Positions 35,242-42,067 of a stretch of 53,011 nucleotides of DNA are shown piece after piece. The number at the start of each line of letters is the position of its first letter. The stretch's first letter is position 1. Below the pieces are notes generated by a model that was not told the DNA's origin, did no database searches, and saw nothing but the letters and a program-made list of their open reading frames with translations. Origin of the DNA: Pyrodictiaceae archaeon (GTDB taxonomy: Archaea; Thermoproteota; Thermoprotei_A; Sulfolobales; WAQK01); the NCBI GenBank assembly GCA_015520265.1, contig WAQK01000043.1:1-53011 (forward strand), in the 5' to 3' direction. Position numbers and translations under genes: made by a program.

Positions 35242-35963
35242 AGCAGGCCTCCCTCCCAGACGATCCTTCTGAAATGCTTGTTCTCCGCCGCCAACCTCCT
35301 AACAGCCTCTCCCACACTCTCGCCCGGGGCTAGCTCGTACTTGACGAAGACCCCGGTCCTGCCCAGCCGGTCCCTCCTGGTGAGGACCCTGACCCTCTCC
35401 ATAACGGTCTCCACGCTCACGCCCACTATCCTGGCCACCTCGCTCTCCCTCCCTATGACCGGTGCCTCTCTGTGCCCTTTCTCGGTGGGCTCTATGAGGA
35501 CGAGCCTCTTGTCGACCCCGGGCACCCGTAGCCCCTGGCCCAGCTGCTCGAGGTCGAGCATCCCGCCGAACCTGTAGAACTCGTACTCCCTCTGCTTGAG
35601 TTTAACCAGGGGGAAGGACACCATGCGTAGCTCCTCCTCGTCCAGCATGTAGTAGACCTTGGGGGTATGGTTGGGCGTCGCCTGGACTATGAGTCTCTTC
35701 ACGGGCCTGTAGCCAGCCGTCTCCAGCGCGATCTCGATCAGGTAGGGGGGCGAGGGGTAAGGCACTACAACGTCGACGTCGCTGGCCTCCTTGACGTCGC
35801 CCCTGGCGACGCTTCCATGCACTATGGGGCTCAGCCCTCTGGAGGCCAGGGCCTCCATGATCCTCCTGGCCTCGGCCCGCTTCTCCTCCAGGATCCTCCA
35901 GTGCTCCTCCGTGTATACTACCTCCACGTACTCGTGGACCCTCGAAACCTTGTCGCGGGGCAT
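35238..35963 (-). CDS. Archaeal nucleotidyltransferase-domain protein
   Basis: From ATG 35963 this is a 242-residue protein of the pol-beta nucleotidyltransferase superfamily. The motif HGSVARGDVKEASDVDVVV carries the G-S and the D-x-D metal ligands. The following part (VYYMLDEEELRMVSFPLVKLKQREYEFYRFGG) and a C-terminal helical region that resembles a winged helix (ESEVARIVGVSVETVMERVRVL) may bind nucleic acid. I prefer ATG 35963, with AGGAG and a TATA box (TTTATTAA, about 35993-36003) just upstream, to a longer frame from 36053 that would precede the promoter and overlap the protease gene. The acceptor substrate is unknown. It is coupled to the next radical SAM gene. Confidence 0.8.
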   Translation of the reverse strand: MPRDKVSRVHEYVEVVYTEEHWRILEEKRAEARRIMEALASRGLSPIVHGSVARGDVKEASDVDVVVPYPSPPYLIEIALETAGYRPVKRLIVQATPNHTPKVYYMLDEEELRMVSFPLVKLKQREYEFYRFGGMLDLEQLGQGLRVPGVDKRLVLIEPTEKGHREAPVIGRESEVARIVGVSVETVMERVRVLTRRDRLGRTGVFVKYELAPGESVGEAVRRLAAENKHFRRIVWEGGLL

Positions 35964-36009
35964 CACTCCTCTCCGGATACCTGGTAGAGATGCATTAATA
36001 AACCATAGA

Positions 36010-36029
36010 CACGGTGTGAAAACACCGTG
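36010..36029. promoter_or_regulatory. Perfect 8-bp inverted repeat in the divergent promoter
   Basis: Arms CACGGTGT and ACACCGTG flank a GAAA tetraloop. It lies eight bases before the protease start codon and next to the TATA elements (about 35992-36004) of two divergent genes. It may be an operator or a GNRA-capped leader hairpin. Confidence 0.55.
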
Positions 36030-36037
36030 GTGCCGGT

Positions 36038-37135
36038 TTGAACTGGGCGTCATTCATACTGGCGATCATAGCGTTCTGGGGTGTGCTGGAAGCCCTTTAC
36101 AGGTGGAGGCGCGAGGCCTTCGAGTCGCGGGGTATAGAGGTGCAGGCCCCGGTCCTCATATGGAGGCTGGCCAAGTCCTTCGGCAGAATAGAGTCCGCCG
36201 CTGGCTCCAGGGCTGTGAGGATACTGTCCCTTCTGGGCGTGACTCTAACCCTCCTGGCCATGTTTCTCTACTATTTCCAGATAGGCGGCACTGCGCTGGG
36301 CAAGCTTATGGGCACGCTGCCCAGGGAAGCCCGCACGGTCCAGCTTGTGATACCGGGCATAACGATCACCGGTGAGAGCCTCGTTTACTTCATAGCTGCC
36401 GCCTCGGTAGCCATAGTGCTCCATGAACTGGCCCACGCGGTGGTCGCCGTCAATGAGGGGTTAAAGCTGAAATCAGCGGGGCTCGCCCTCTTCGCCGTTT
36501 TCCCGGCAGCCTTCGTGGAGCCTGACGAGGAGGAGTTCAACCGTGCGCCTAGATCCACTAGGATAAAGGTGTTGTCAGCTGGCTCAGCCGTCAATCTGGT
36601 GCTGGCCTTCATAGGTCTCTTCCTCGTATCCTACATGGTCTCAGCCCCCGGTGGCTTCATGGTGACCCAGGTGGAGCCGGGCTCGCCCGCGAGGCAAGCG
36701 GGCTTCGTGCCGGGGATGGTTATCGTGGAGGTCAACGGGACCAGAATAGATAGTCTGGGAACCCTGAAGAGCCTCATCCCTCCGTACGAGGAAGCGGTGC
36801 TCAACGTCACGGTCGAGTACGAGGGCTCGAGGAGAAGCCTCCTCGTGTACAAGCCGGCTAACCGTACAACCATTGGTGTCTATCTGAAGCCTATGGGCAC
36901 CGTGCTCAGCGGTTTGCCCCAGGAGTGGTACGACAACCTGCTCCAGCTGGTCCTCTGGTTCCATGGCATAAACTTCGGCATAGCCATAGTGAACGCGGCG
37001 CCCCTATTCATAACGGACGGCGCAAAGATACTGGAAGCCGCGTCAGAGGCCCTGCCCCTGGGCCGTGCCAGGAAGCCCCTCCTCTACGCTGTCCAGGTGG
37101 TCACGTTGCTTATCCTGATCTTCGTCCTGGTTTAG
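36038..37135 (+). CDS. Site-2-protease-like M50 intramembrane metalloprotease with PDZ domain
   Basis: This membrane protease has 365 residues. The zinc motif HELAH is at residues 129-133 within a hydrophobic helix, and the third ligand Asp327 lies in NAAPLFITDGAK (the NxxPxxxxDG motif). Between them is one PDZ domain (about 205-285, FMVTQVEPGSPARQAGFVPGMVIVEVNG) facing the outside. At least six membrane helices are predicted, including the first 20 residues. S2P proteins cut membrane-bound regulators or signal-peptide remnants; the target here is unknown. The start is TTG 36038, five bases after GGTG. Confidence 0.9.
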   Translation: MNWASFILAIIAFWGVLEALYRWRREAFESRGIEVQAPVLIWRLAKSFGRIESAAGSRAVRILSLLGVTLTLLAMFLYYFQIGGTALGKLMGTLPREARTVQLVIPGITITGESLVYFIAAASVAIVLHELAHAVVAVNEGLKLKSAGLALFAVFPAAFVEPDEEEFNRAPRSTRIKVLSAGSAVNLVLAFIGLFLVSYMVSAPGGFMVTQVEPGSPARQAGFVPGMVIVEVNGTRIDSLGTLKSLIPPYEEAVLNVTVEYEGSRRSLLVYKPANRTTIGVYLKPMGTVLSGLPQEWYDNLLQLVLWFHGINFGIAIVNAAPLFITDGAKILEAASEALPLGRARKPLLYAVQVVTLLILIFVLV

Positions 37136-37154
37136 CTAGACTATAGAAGGGGGG

Positions 37155-37252
37155 TGGTAGCCGGGCGGGGATTCGAACCCCGGTCACGGGGGTTCTCCCC
37201 TCGACCACGGAGGGCCAGAGCCCCGCATCCTGGGCCGCTAGACGACCCGGCT
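37155..37252 (-). tRNA. tRNA-Gln (CUG) with a 22-nt intron and encoded CCA
   Basis: The minus strand folds into a full cloverleaf. The acceptor arms AGCCGGG/CCCGGCT match perfectly, discriminator A is followed by encoded CCA, the D arm is GTCT..GGAT, the anticodon stem is CGGGG/CCCCG and the T arm CGGGG-TTCGAAT-CCCCG. The A1-U72 pair is the archaeal identity mark of tRNA-Gln, read by the GatDE amidotransferase. The loop between the anticodon stem strands is 29 nt, so a 22-nt intron is inferred after position 37 and the anticodon is CTG (37216-37218). A TATA-like CTAAAAAC lies about 33 bases upstream. Confidence 0.9.
37193..37214 (-). other. Intron of tRNA-Gln (CUG), canonical position 37/38
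   Basis: These 22 bases interrupt the anticodon loop. They form a 5-bp stem (CCCTC with GAGGG). A strict bulge-helix-bulge could not be drawn with confidence, so the junction may be off by one base or the motif relaxed, as crenarchaeal splicing endonucleases allow. An endA gene is at 43128-43679. Confidence 0.7.
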
Positions 37253-37329
37253 TCCCAGATCAGGGTATCAGGTGCGGGGTTTTTAGGATTTCTGTGTATC
37301 AGGTTGGGCGCCGCATCCCTAGCTTCGCG

Positions 37330-37397
37330 AAAAATTTATAAATACTGGTTAGAGTAAGGTTTATGTACAACCTGCGAAGGTGGTATATAAATATATT
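37330..37397 (+). promoter_or_regulatory. Two tandem TATA boxes upstream of tfb
   Basis: AATTTATAAATAC (near 37333-37345) and GGTATATAAATATA (37381-37394) are both strong TATA elements. The second would start the message about 16 bases before ATG 37424; the first about 60 bases before. Confidence 0.6.
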
Positions 37398-37423
37398 GGC
37401 TTCTCTGATGGAGGGTGAACGTT

Positions 37424-38359
37424 ATGTTGAGTAATACCAACGACGAACACTTGGAGCCAGCCTCGGAGGAGTGCCCCCCAGAAAAGGTCGTGTTCGATGA
37501 GGAGCGCGGCGAATTCATATGCCTCGAGACCGGCGAGGTTCTCGAGCACCACGTGGTAGATCAGGGCCCCGAGTGGAGGGCCTTTACACCCGAGGAAAAA
37601 GAGAGAAGGAGCAGGGTCGGAGGCCCCCTCACCCCCATGGTCCACGATAAGGGCCTTGCCACGGTGATCGACTGGAGGGACCGCGACGCCTCGGGCAAGA
37701 AGCTGGAGCCCAAGATGAGGCTCGAGGTGCTCCGCTGGAGGAAGTGGCAGATCAGGGCCAGGATCCAGAGTAGCGTTGACCGCAACCTGGCCCAGGCCAT
37801 GAACGAGCTGGAGAGAATAGCTGATCTCTTGAGCCTCCCCAAGTCTGCGAGGGAGGAGGCTGCCGTGATCTACCGTAAGGCCGTGGAGAAGGGTCTGGTT
37901 AGGGGTAGGAGCATCGAGAGCGTGGTGGCTGCCGCCATCTACGCTGCATGCAGAATCCTAAAAATCCCCCGCACGCTGGACGAGGTGGCCGAGTATACCA
38001 AGGCAGGACGTAAGGAGATTGCCAGGTGCTACAGGCTCCTCCTCAAAGAGCTGGGCGTGGGTGTGCCTATAGCGGACCCTATAGACTACATATCCAAGAT
38101 TGGGTCCCAGCTGGGCCTTCCGGGCAAGGTTATGAAGAGGGCTGCCGAGATACTCCAGGAAGCCAAGAAGAAGGGGATCACCGCTGGAAAGGATCCCTCG
38201 GGCCTAGCGGCGGCAGCGATCTACATCGCCGCACTAATAGAGGATGAGCGGAGGACGCAGAAGGAGATAGCCCAGGTGGCCGGTGTAACAGAGGTAACCG
38301 TGAGGAACAGGTATAAGGAGCTTGCCCGCGAGCTCGGAATAGCCCTACCACTTCAGTAA
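37424..38359 (+). CDS. tfb: Transcription initiation factor TFB
   Basis: This is the archaeal TFIIB homologue that bridges TBP/TATA and RNA polymerase, 311 residues from ATG 37424. That start has GGAGGGTGA upstream; GTG 37415 is an alternative. The N-terminal ribbon reads [21 protein letters not shown] and keeps only two of the four zinc cysteines, as in Sulfolobus TFB1. The B-reader/linker [20 protein letters not shown] is intact, followed by two cyclin folds (about 120-205 and 215-305). The C-terminal helix-turn-helix [20 protein letters not shown] should bind the BRE. A hairpin/T-run terminator follows. Confidence 0.95.
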   Translation: MLSNTNDEHLEPASEECPPEKVVFDEERGEFICLETGEVLEHHVVDQGPEWRAFTPEEKERRSRVGGPLTPMVHDKGLATVIDWRDRDASGKKLEPKMRLEVLRWRKWQIRARIQSSVDRNLAQAMNELERIADLLSLPKSAREEAAVIYRKAVEKGLVRGRSIESVVAAAIYAACRILKIPRTLDEVAEYTKAGRKEIARCYRLLLKELGVGVPIADPIDYISKIGSQLGLPGKVMKRAAEILQEAKKKGITAGKDPSGLAAAAIYIAALIEDERRTQKEIAQVAGVTEVTVRNRYKELARELGIALPLQ

Positions 38360-38371
38360 GTAAAGAATGTG

Positions 38372-38405
38372 GAGGGAGGCTGGCTCCCTCTCCCACTCTT
38401 CTTTT
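38372..38405 (+). terminator. Intrinsic-type terminator after tfb
   Basis: Perfect 7-bp arms GAGGGAG and CTCCCTC around a 5-base loop (38372-38390) are followed by a T-rich tract (CTCTTCTTTTAT). Confidence 0.6.
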
Positions 38406-38450
38406 ATCCGGTCAGAGCAATCAGGGCTACGCCGGGCCCCCGGGAGCTGG

Positions 38451-38768
38451 CTACTCTATCACCATTATGTTCTCAGGTGGAAACCCCATTTCGGCCAGTA
38501 TCTCCTTGACCCGGTACCTATGGTCTCCCTGAAGCTCTATCCTACCATTCTTAGCGGTGCCGCCAGTCGCCAGTCTTGACTTAAGCTGCGATGCCAGCCT
38601 CTTCAAGTCAACCTCGTGCTCGTCTATGCCCTCGATTATGGTAACCTCCCGGCCCCACTTGCGCTTCTCTAGCCTGATTTTTATCATCTGCTGTTCCTTG
38701 GTTAGCATCTCACAAAGCTCTGGCGGGAGCCCGCCACATATAGATGAGGTGAACCCCTCTTCCATCAT
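38451..38768 (-). CDS. Translation initiation factor aIF1 (SUI1)
   Basis: This small factor (105 residues) binds the 30S subunit and controls start-codon selection. The SUI1 fold is clear in the pattern [21 protein letters not shown] followed by [34 protein letters not shown], with GGTxKNGxIELQG diagnostic. The N-terminal tail with Cys11 and Cys19 is a common archaeal extension. The start is one of two consecutive ATGs (38768 or 38765). It is divergent from rpo12 over a shared palindromic TATA box. Confidence 0.93.
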   Translation of the reverse strand: MMEEGFTSSICGGLPPELCEMLTKEQQMIKIRLEKRKWGREVTIIEGIDEHEVDLKRLASQLKSRLATGGTAKNGRIELQGDHRYRVKEILAEMGFPPENIMVIE

Positions 38769-38819
38769 ATCTAGGCAACCCTTCCTGAGGCTTGTCGGGA
38801 GGATTCAATGGAAATAATA

Positions 38820-38827
38820 CTTATAAG
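38820..38827. promoter_or_regulatory. Palindromic TATA box shared by aIF1 and rpo12
   Basis: CTTATAAG is perfectly palindromic and lies in the middle of the 94-bp divergent gap. Transcript starts about 25 bases to each side would fall before both start codons. One TBP/TFB site may thus serve two essential genes. Confidence 0.5.
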
Positions 38828-38862
38828 TCTTACCTAGACACTCAGGTATCCGGCTGACAGCC

Positions 38863-39009
38863 TTGGCTCACTACAAGTGCGGCAAGTGCGGCAAGGAGTT
38901 CACAGATGAAGACATAAAGCTCCTTCCCGGCATAAGGTGCCCCTACTGTGGCTACAGGGTCATCTACAAGATAAGGCCCAGCAGCATAAGGCGTGTTAAA
39001 GCTATTTAG
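38863..39009 (+). CDS. rpoP: DNA-directed RNA polymerase subunit P (Rpo12)
   Basis: This 48-residue zinc-ribbon protein is an RNA polymerase assembly subunit. The sequence begins [13 protein letters not shown] and ends [14 protein letters not shown]. Its four cysteines form CxxC (C6, C9) and CxxC (C26, C29), the second in [12 protein letters not shown], the Rpb12 signature. It is too short for most gene finders. The start is TTG 38863. It faces aIF1 across a 94-bp gap. Confidence 0.95.
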   Translation: MAHYKCGKCGKEFTDEDIKLLPGIRCPYCGYRVIYKIRPSSIRRVKAI

Positions 39010-39042
39010 TACAGTTTTACCCTACAGGATCCCCCTAATACA

Positions 39043-39064
39043 TAACTGTGATCCGGAACAGTTA
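39043..39064. promoter_or_regulatory. 7-bp inverted repeat between rpo12 and the next gene
   Basis: Arms TAACTGT and ACAGTTA enclose the 8-base spacer GATCCGGA. It lies about 60 bases before the TATA-like TTAAAAAG (39123-39130) of the gene at 39150, and 34 bases after the rpo12 stop. It could be an upstream regulator site; there is no T-run to suggest a terminator. Confidence 0.4.
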
Positions 39065-39149
39065 ATACAGTGATGGGCCATTTAACTAGTTCCATCGCGG
39101 TGCCCGGAGGTCTAGGTCTCCCTTAAAAAGCCTCTCGGGCCCTCTGGAT

Positions 39150-40667
39150 GTGCTATGCATGACTGGTTCACGGCATCAGGCTCCAAAAGCGGAGGTTCTC
39201 GCACTACTCCTGGCCGTATTGGCAACCATGCTTCTCCCCTTAACCGTAAATGTTGATGCGCATCTTGACCCACCCGACGACCCGGCGCTGGCCGTCAATG
39301 TGTACCTAAGAAGCCTGGAGCTCCTTCAGGACGAGGACGACGGGGTCGACGGAAACGCGGAGCTCATAATAACCTGGCTGGTCTCGCACGAAGCCCACGG
39401 CTCTGCAGCGGGCGTCATCACTATCGATGACTTTGACTGGGACGTGGAGCAGTCCAGGACTTTGGACGCATATCTTTACGGACATGTTGAGTGCAGCCCT
39501 CTTAACAGGGTGATGCTTGACGTACAGGTTGCGGAAGACGACACAGACCTTGCCACGACGATCGTGGCTGGCGTGGCAGGCGCGGTAGGGGGAGTTGTGG
39601 CAGGATTCCTGACCACCGGGGCCGCCATAGCTGTGGGCGCAGCTGGAGGGGGTTCCGGTCTCGTATCCATGTTTGCCGGTCTCAACGGTGTAGACGATCT
39701 AGGGAGAGCTGCACTCACGGTAACCAGCCCAGGCACCTACAGGCTCAGAGGCCAGGGCTTCGTTGCTGTCCTCGAGGTGACTGTTGCAACAATGAGCGGC
39801 TCGGCCTGTGCCCAGCCGGAACCTGTGCCTGCTGAGCTTCCCGAGGGTGTTGATAGGAGCCTGGATGAAAGGCTGGAGACAGGTCAGAGGAGCTTCGCTG
39901 CACTTAGGGAGGCTGTGCAGCAATCGTCTACAATAGGCTTTGAGGAAGGGAACCCGGCCAGCCTCTCAAATATGGATGTTGCAACCCTGAGGTCGGAGTT
40001 GCCACGTAGAATACTTCTAGGCGAGGTTGACCCGAGGGTCACCATTGCTGTCAAGATGGCCGCCGATCTGTCCGGGGGTTCTAGGCTCTCCCGCGAAGCG
40101 CTGGGAGACCTCTATGCTGCGAGATCCTTGGCGTCCGCTGGGGAGCATGCCTTGTCTCTGGACAGCTACGAGGCCGCATGGATCCTCTCCCTGAAGACGA
40201 TCTTCAGGGTGGAGGCTGCCCCGGCATCGGGGATCACCGTATCTGTGGTCGACGAGGATGGCAGGCCTGTTGACAACGTTGCGGTGGACGTGTATCGTGG
40301 GGACCAGCTGGTTCTTTCCGTGAAGCCGGAGGATGGTAAGGTGGAGAACGTGACCCTGGAGCCTGGCGAGTATATGGTCAGTGTTAAGACGAGGTTCCTG
40401 AGCACTGATGTGGGCCTAGCATCGGCCACGTTTAACGTGGAGGAAGACGCAAACTTAACGGTGGTTGTCTCCTCCATCATTGTACCCGTGAAATGGATTC
40501 CGGCATTAGGGAATCTCATGATATCCCTGTTTTTTGGCCTGTTTTCGGGCCAGCTGGCTGGCAGGGCCGTGGCTGGTAAGAAGGCCGGGACTAGAAGGGC
40601 CGTTGGCCTGGCTGCAGGCCTAGCTGCGCTAGTGTTGTCTTTCGTCATTCTCCAAGGGCTACTATAA
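39150..40667 (+). CDS. Unrecognised secreted/membrane protein with Gly-rich hydrophobic hairpin and Ig-like domain
   Basis: I do not recognise this 505-residue protein. It has an N-terminal signal (about residues 15-37), then an acidic external domain. A long Gly/Ala/Val segment follows (about 130-178, including VAGVAGAVGGVVAG), which looks like a glycine-zipper membrane hairpin. After a helical region comes a carboxypeptidase-regulatory-like beta domain (about 365-440, GITVSVVDEDGRPVDNVAVDVYRGDQ). Two C-terminal membrane helices are joined by a basic loop (AGKKAGTRR). One Cys pair (C108, C230) could form a disulfide. The start is GTG 39150 or ATG 39159, just after the TATA element, so it is probably leaderless. 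It stands alone between rpo12 and uppP. Confidence 0.65.
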   Translation: MLCMTGSRHQAPKAEVLALLLAVLATMLLPLTVNVDAHLDPPDDPALAVNVYLRSLELLQDEDDGVDGNAELIITWLVSHEAHGSAAGVITIDDFDWDVEQSRTLDAYLYGHVECSPLNRVMLDVQVAEDDTDLATTIVAGVAGAVGGVVAGFLTTGAAIAVGAAGGGSGLVSMFAGLNGVDDLGRAALTVTSPGTYRLRGQGFVAVLEVTVATMSGSACAQPEPVPAELPEGVDRSLDERLETGQRSFAALREAVQQSSTIGFEEGNPASLSNMDVATLRSELPRRILLGEVDPRVTIAVKMAADLSGGSRLSREALGDLYAARSLASAGEHALSLDSYEAAWILSLKTIFRVEAAPASGITVSVVDEDGRPVDNVAVDVYRGDQLVLSVKPEDGKVENVTLEPGEYMVSVKTRFLSTDVGLASATFNVEEDANLTVVVSSIIVPVKWIPALGNLMISLFFGLFSGQLAGRAVAGKKAGTRRAVGLAAGLAALVLSFVILQGLL

Positions 40668-40736
40668 GGGTGAACGTTGCCGGACACTGCTGTGCGGGGA
40701 AGATCACGGACACCGGTCTCTAGGCCTGGCATGTGT

Positions 40737-40803
40737 ATCGTCAGCCCTGCGCGGGCACATCATCGCGCATGTGCTCTGCCCTTTCGAGCCACATCATCCG
40801 TTG
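40737..40803 (-). ncRNA. Candidate C/D box guide sRNA
   Basis: On the minus strand the order is C box ATGATGT (40791-40797), 12-nt guide, D' box CAGA (40775-40778), 11-nt spacer, C' box ATGATGT (40757-40763), 12-nt guide and D box CTGA (40741-40744). Both guides are exactly 12 nt, the classical archaeal spacing. The only departure from the C consensus is the last base, the least critical for the kink-turn, and it is the same in both boxes. A TATA-like GGTAAAAATC (about 40824-40833) is placed to start the RNA at about 40803. Predicted methylation targets would pair with the fifth guide base before D (a G) and before D' (a U). Confidence 0.55.
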
Positions 40804-40841
40804 GTTTATTTATTGCGGCGAGATTTTTACCTTAGTGGTAA

Positions 40842-41597
40842 GTGTTGCTGGAAGCCCTGGCATCTGGCCTGCTGCAGGGCTTGCTGGAGTGGCTGCCGGT
40901 CAGTAGCAGTGGGCAGGTCTCCCTGATACTGATGGGTCTGCTGGGCGTCACGCCCGACTATGCATATAGGTTCTCCCTCTTCCTCCATCTGGGAACAGCG
41001 TTCTCGGCGCTTGTCTGGTTTAGGGATAGGTTGCTGGAGGCCCTGCGTGGCGGCGAGGTTCTGGGCTTCCTAGTCTACAGCTATGTGGCCTCAATGGTGG
41101 TGGGGGGTCCAGTATACCTGGTGGCCTCCGGGCTGGCCGTCGACAGGTTGACCCTAATTATAGGAGTCTTGCTGGTGGTGACGGGTCTGTTGCTGGAGAC
41201 TTCCAGGAAGGGTGGCGGGGCTGGAGGCGTGCCTCGGCCCCTAGACGCCGTCCTAGTAGGTGTTGCTCAGGGGTTCGCGGTGCTGCCAGGTCTTTCTAGA
41301 AGTGCCGTCACCATAGCTGTCCTGGCGCTGAGGGGTTATAGGCCGGAGGTGGCTGTTGAGTACTCCTTCATAGCCTCGATACCGGTTACCCTGACCGCAG
41401 GCCTATATGAGGCGCTTGGCGGCGTGGGGGGCGGGTTAGAGGGCGTGGTGGCGTCGGCAGCGGCTTTCGCTGCTGGTCTTGTATCCATCGGCTTCATGGT
41501 GGGTCTTGCTAGGAGGGTTAGGCTTGGCCCCTTCCTAGTTGCCCTTGGTTTGATCATTCTTGCCCTCTACCTCCCAGTGCTGTCGGGCATAGTTTAA
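40842..41597 (+). CDS. uppP: UppP/BacA-like polyprenyl diphosphate phosphatase
   Basis: This integral membrane enzyme should recycle the isoprenoid lipid carrier used for protein glycosylation and glycan export. The 251 residues have about eight helices. The two signature motifs are present: LLQGLLEWLPVSSSGQ (residues 10-25) and PGLSRSAVT (near 148-156). In bacterial UppP the first motif ends in a catalytic His, which is Gln25 here. The change may be an archaeal variant or may alter activity. The start is GTG 40842, with TTG 40845 as an alternative. The TATA box (GGTTTATTTA, 40803-40812) abuts the predicted start of the divergent sRNA. Confidence 0.85.
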   Translation: MLLEALASGLLQGLLEWLPVSSSGQVSLILMGLLGVTPDYAYRFSLFLHLGTAFSALVWFRDRLLEALRGGEVLGFLVYSYVASMVVGGPVYLVASGLAVDRLTLIIGVLLVVTGLLLETSRKGGGAGGVPRPLDAVLVGVAQGFAVLPGLSRSAVTIAVLALRGYRPEVAVEYSFIASIPVTLTAGLYEALGGVGGGLEGVVASAAAFAAGLVSIGFMVGLARRVRLGPFLVALGLIILALYLPVLSGIV

Positions 41598-41635
41598 TTC
41601 CTCTATTACTACCTAGTTACACGCGTGGTGATGTT

Positions 41636-42067
41636 TTGAGAAAAGCCGTGGTAGGTGTCGACGGCTCCAGGTATAGTATGGCTGCCTTCGAGTATGCTTC
41701 CACGCTCCTCCACCCTGAGGAGTGGGAGCTGGTGTTGGTCCACATCCTGGACGAGGTCCTTATAGAGACCGCTGCGAAGGCTGGCATATCCCTCGACGAG
41801 TTCCTCAGGAGCAATGCCGAGAAAGCCCTCGGCCCGGTGGAGGAGAAGGCTAGGAGGCTCGGCTACAGGGTTAAGAGGGTTGTCAGGCCTGGAAAACCTC
41901 ACGACGAGATCATAAACGTAGCGGTGGAGGAGGGTGCCGACCTAATAATAGTGGGTTCGCGGGGCATGAGGGGGCTTAAGAGGCTGATCCTGGGAAGCGT
42001 GTCGAGCTACATAGCGTCGCACTCCCCCATACCTGTGCTCATAGTACATACGCGGGGAAGACCATGA
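41636..42067 (+). CDS. Universal stress protein (UspA family)
   Basis: This 143-residue protein has the UspA alpha/beta fold with the ATP-binding motif GSRGMRGLKRLILGSVSSYIASHSPIPVLIV (Gx2Gx9G(S/T)) and the N-terminal VVGVDGS. The presence of the motif suggests an ATP-binding type. The start is TTG 41636, five bases after GGTGAT. The stop overlaps the UbiX start in ATGA, so they are translationally coupled. The function in archaea is poorly defined; stress or signalling is generic family knowledge. Confidence 0.9.
   Translation: MRKAVVGVDGSRYSMAAFEYASTLLHPEEWELVLVHILDEVLIETAAKAGISLDEFLRSNAEKALGPVEEKARRLGYRVKRVVRPGKPHDEIINVAVEEGADLIIVGSRGMRGLKRLILGSVSSYIASHSPIPVLIVHTRGRP

Noticed and set aside
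37424-37570. TFB with only two of four zinc-ribbon cysteines, first taken as a degenerate factor
   Set aside because: The same CPPxK...ICxETG ribbon is known in Sulfolobus TFB1, so it is the normal crenarchaeal form.
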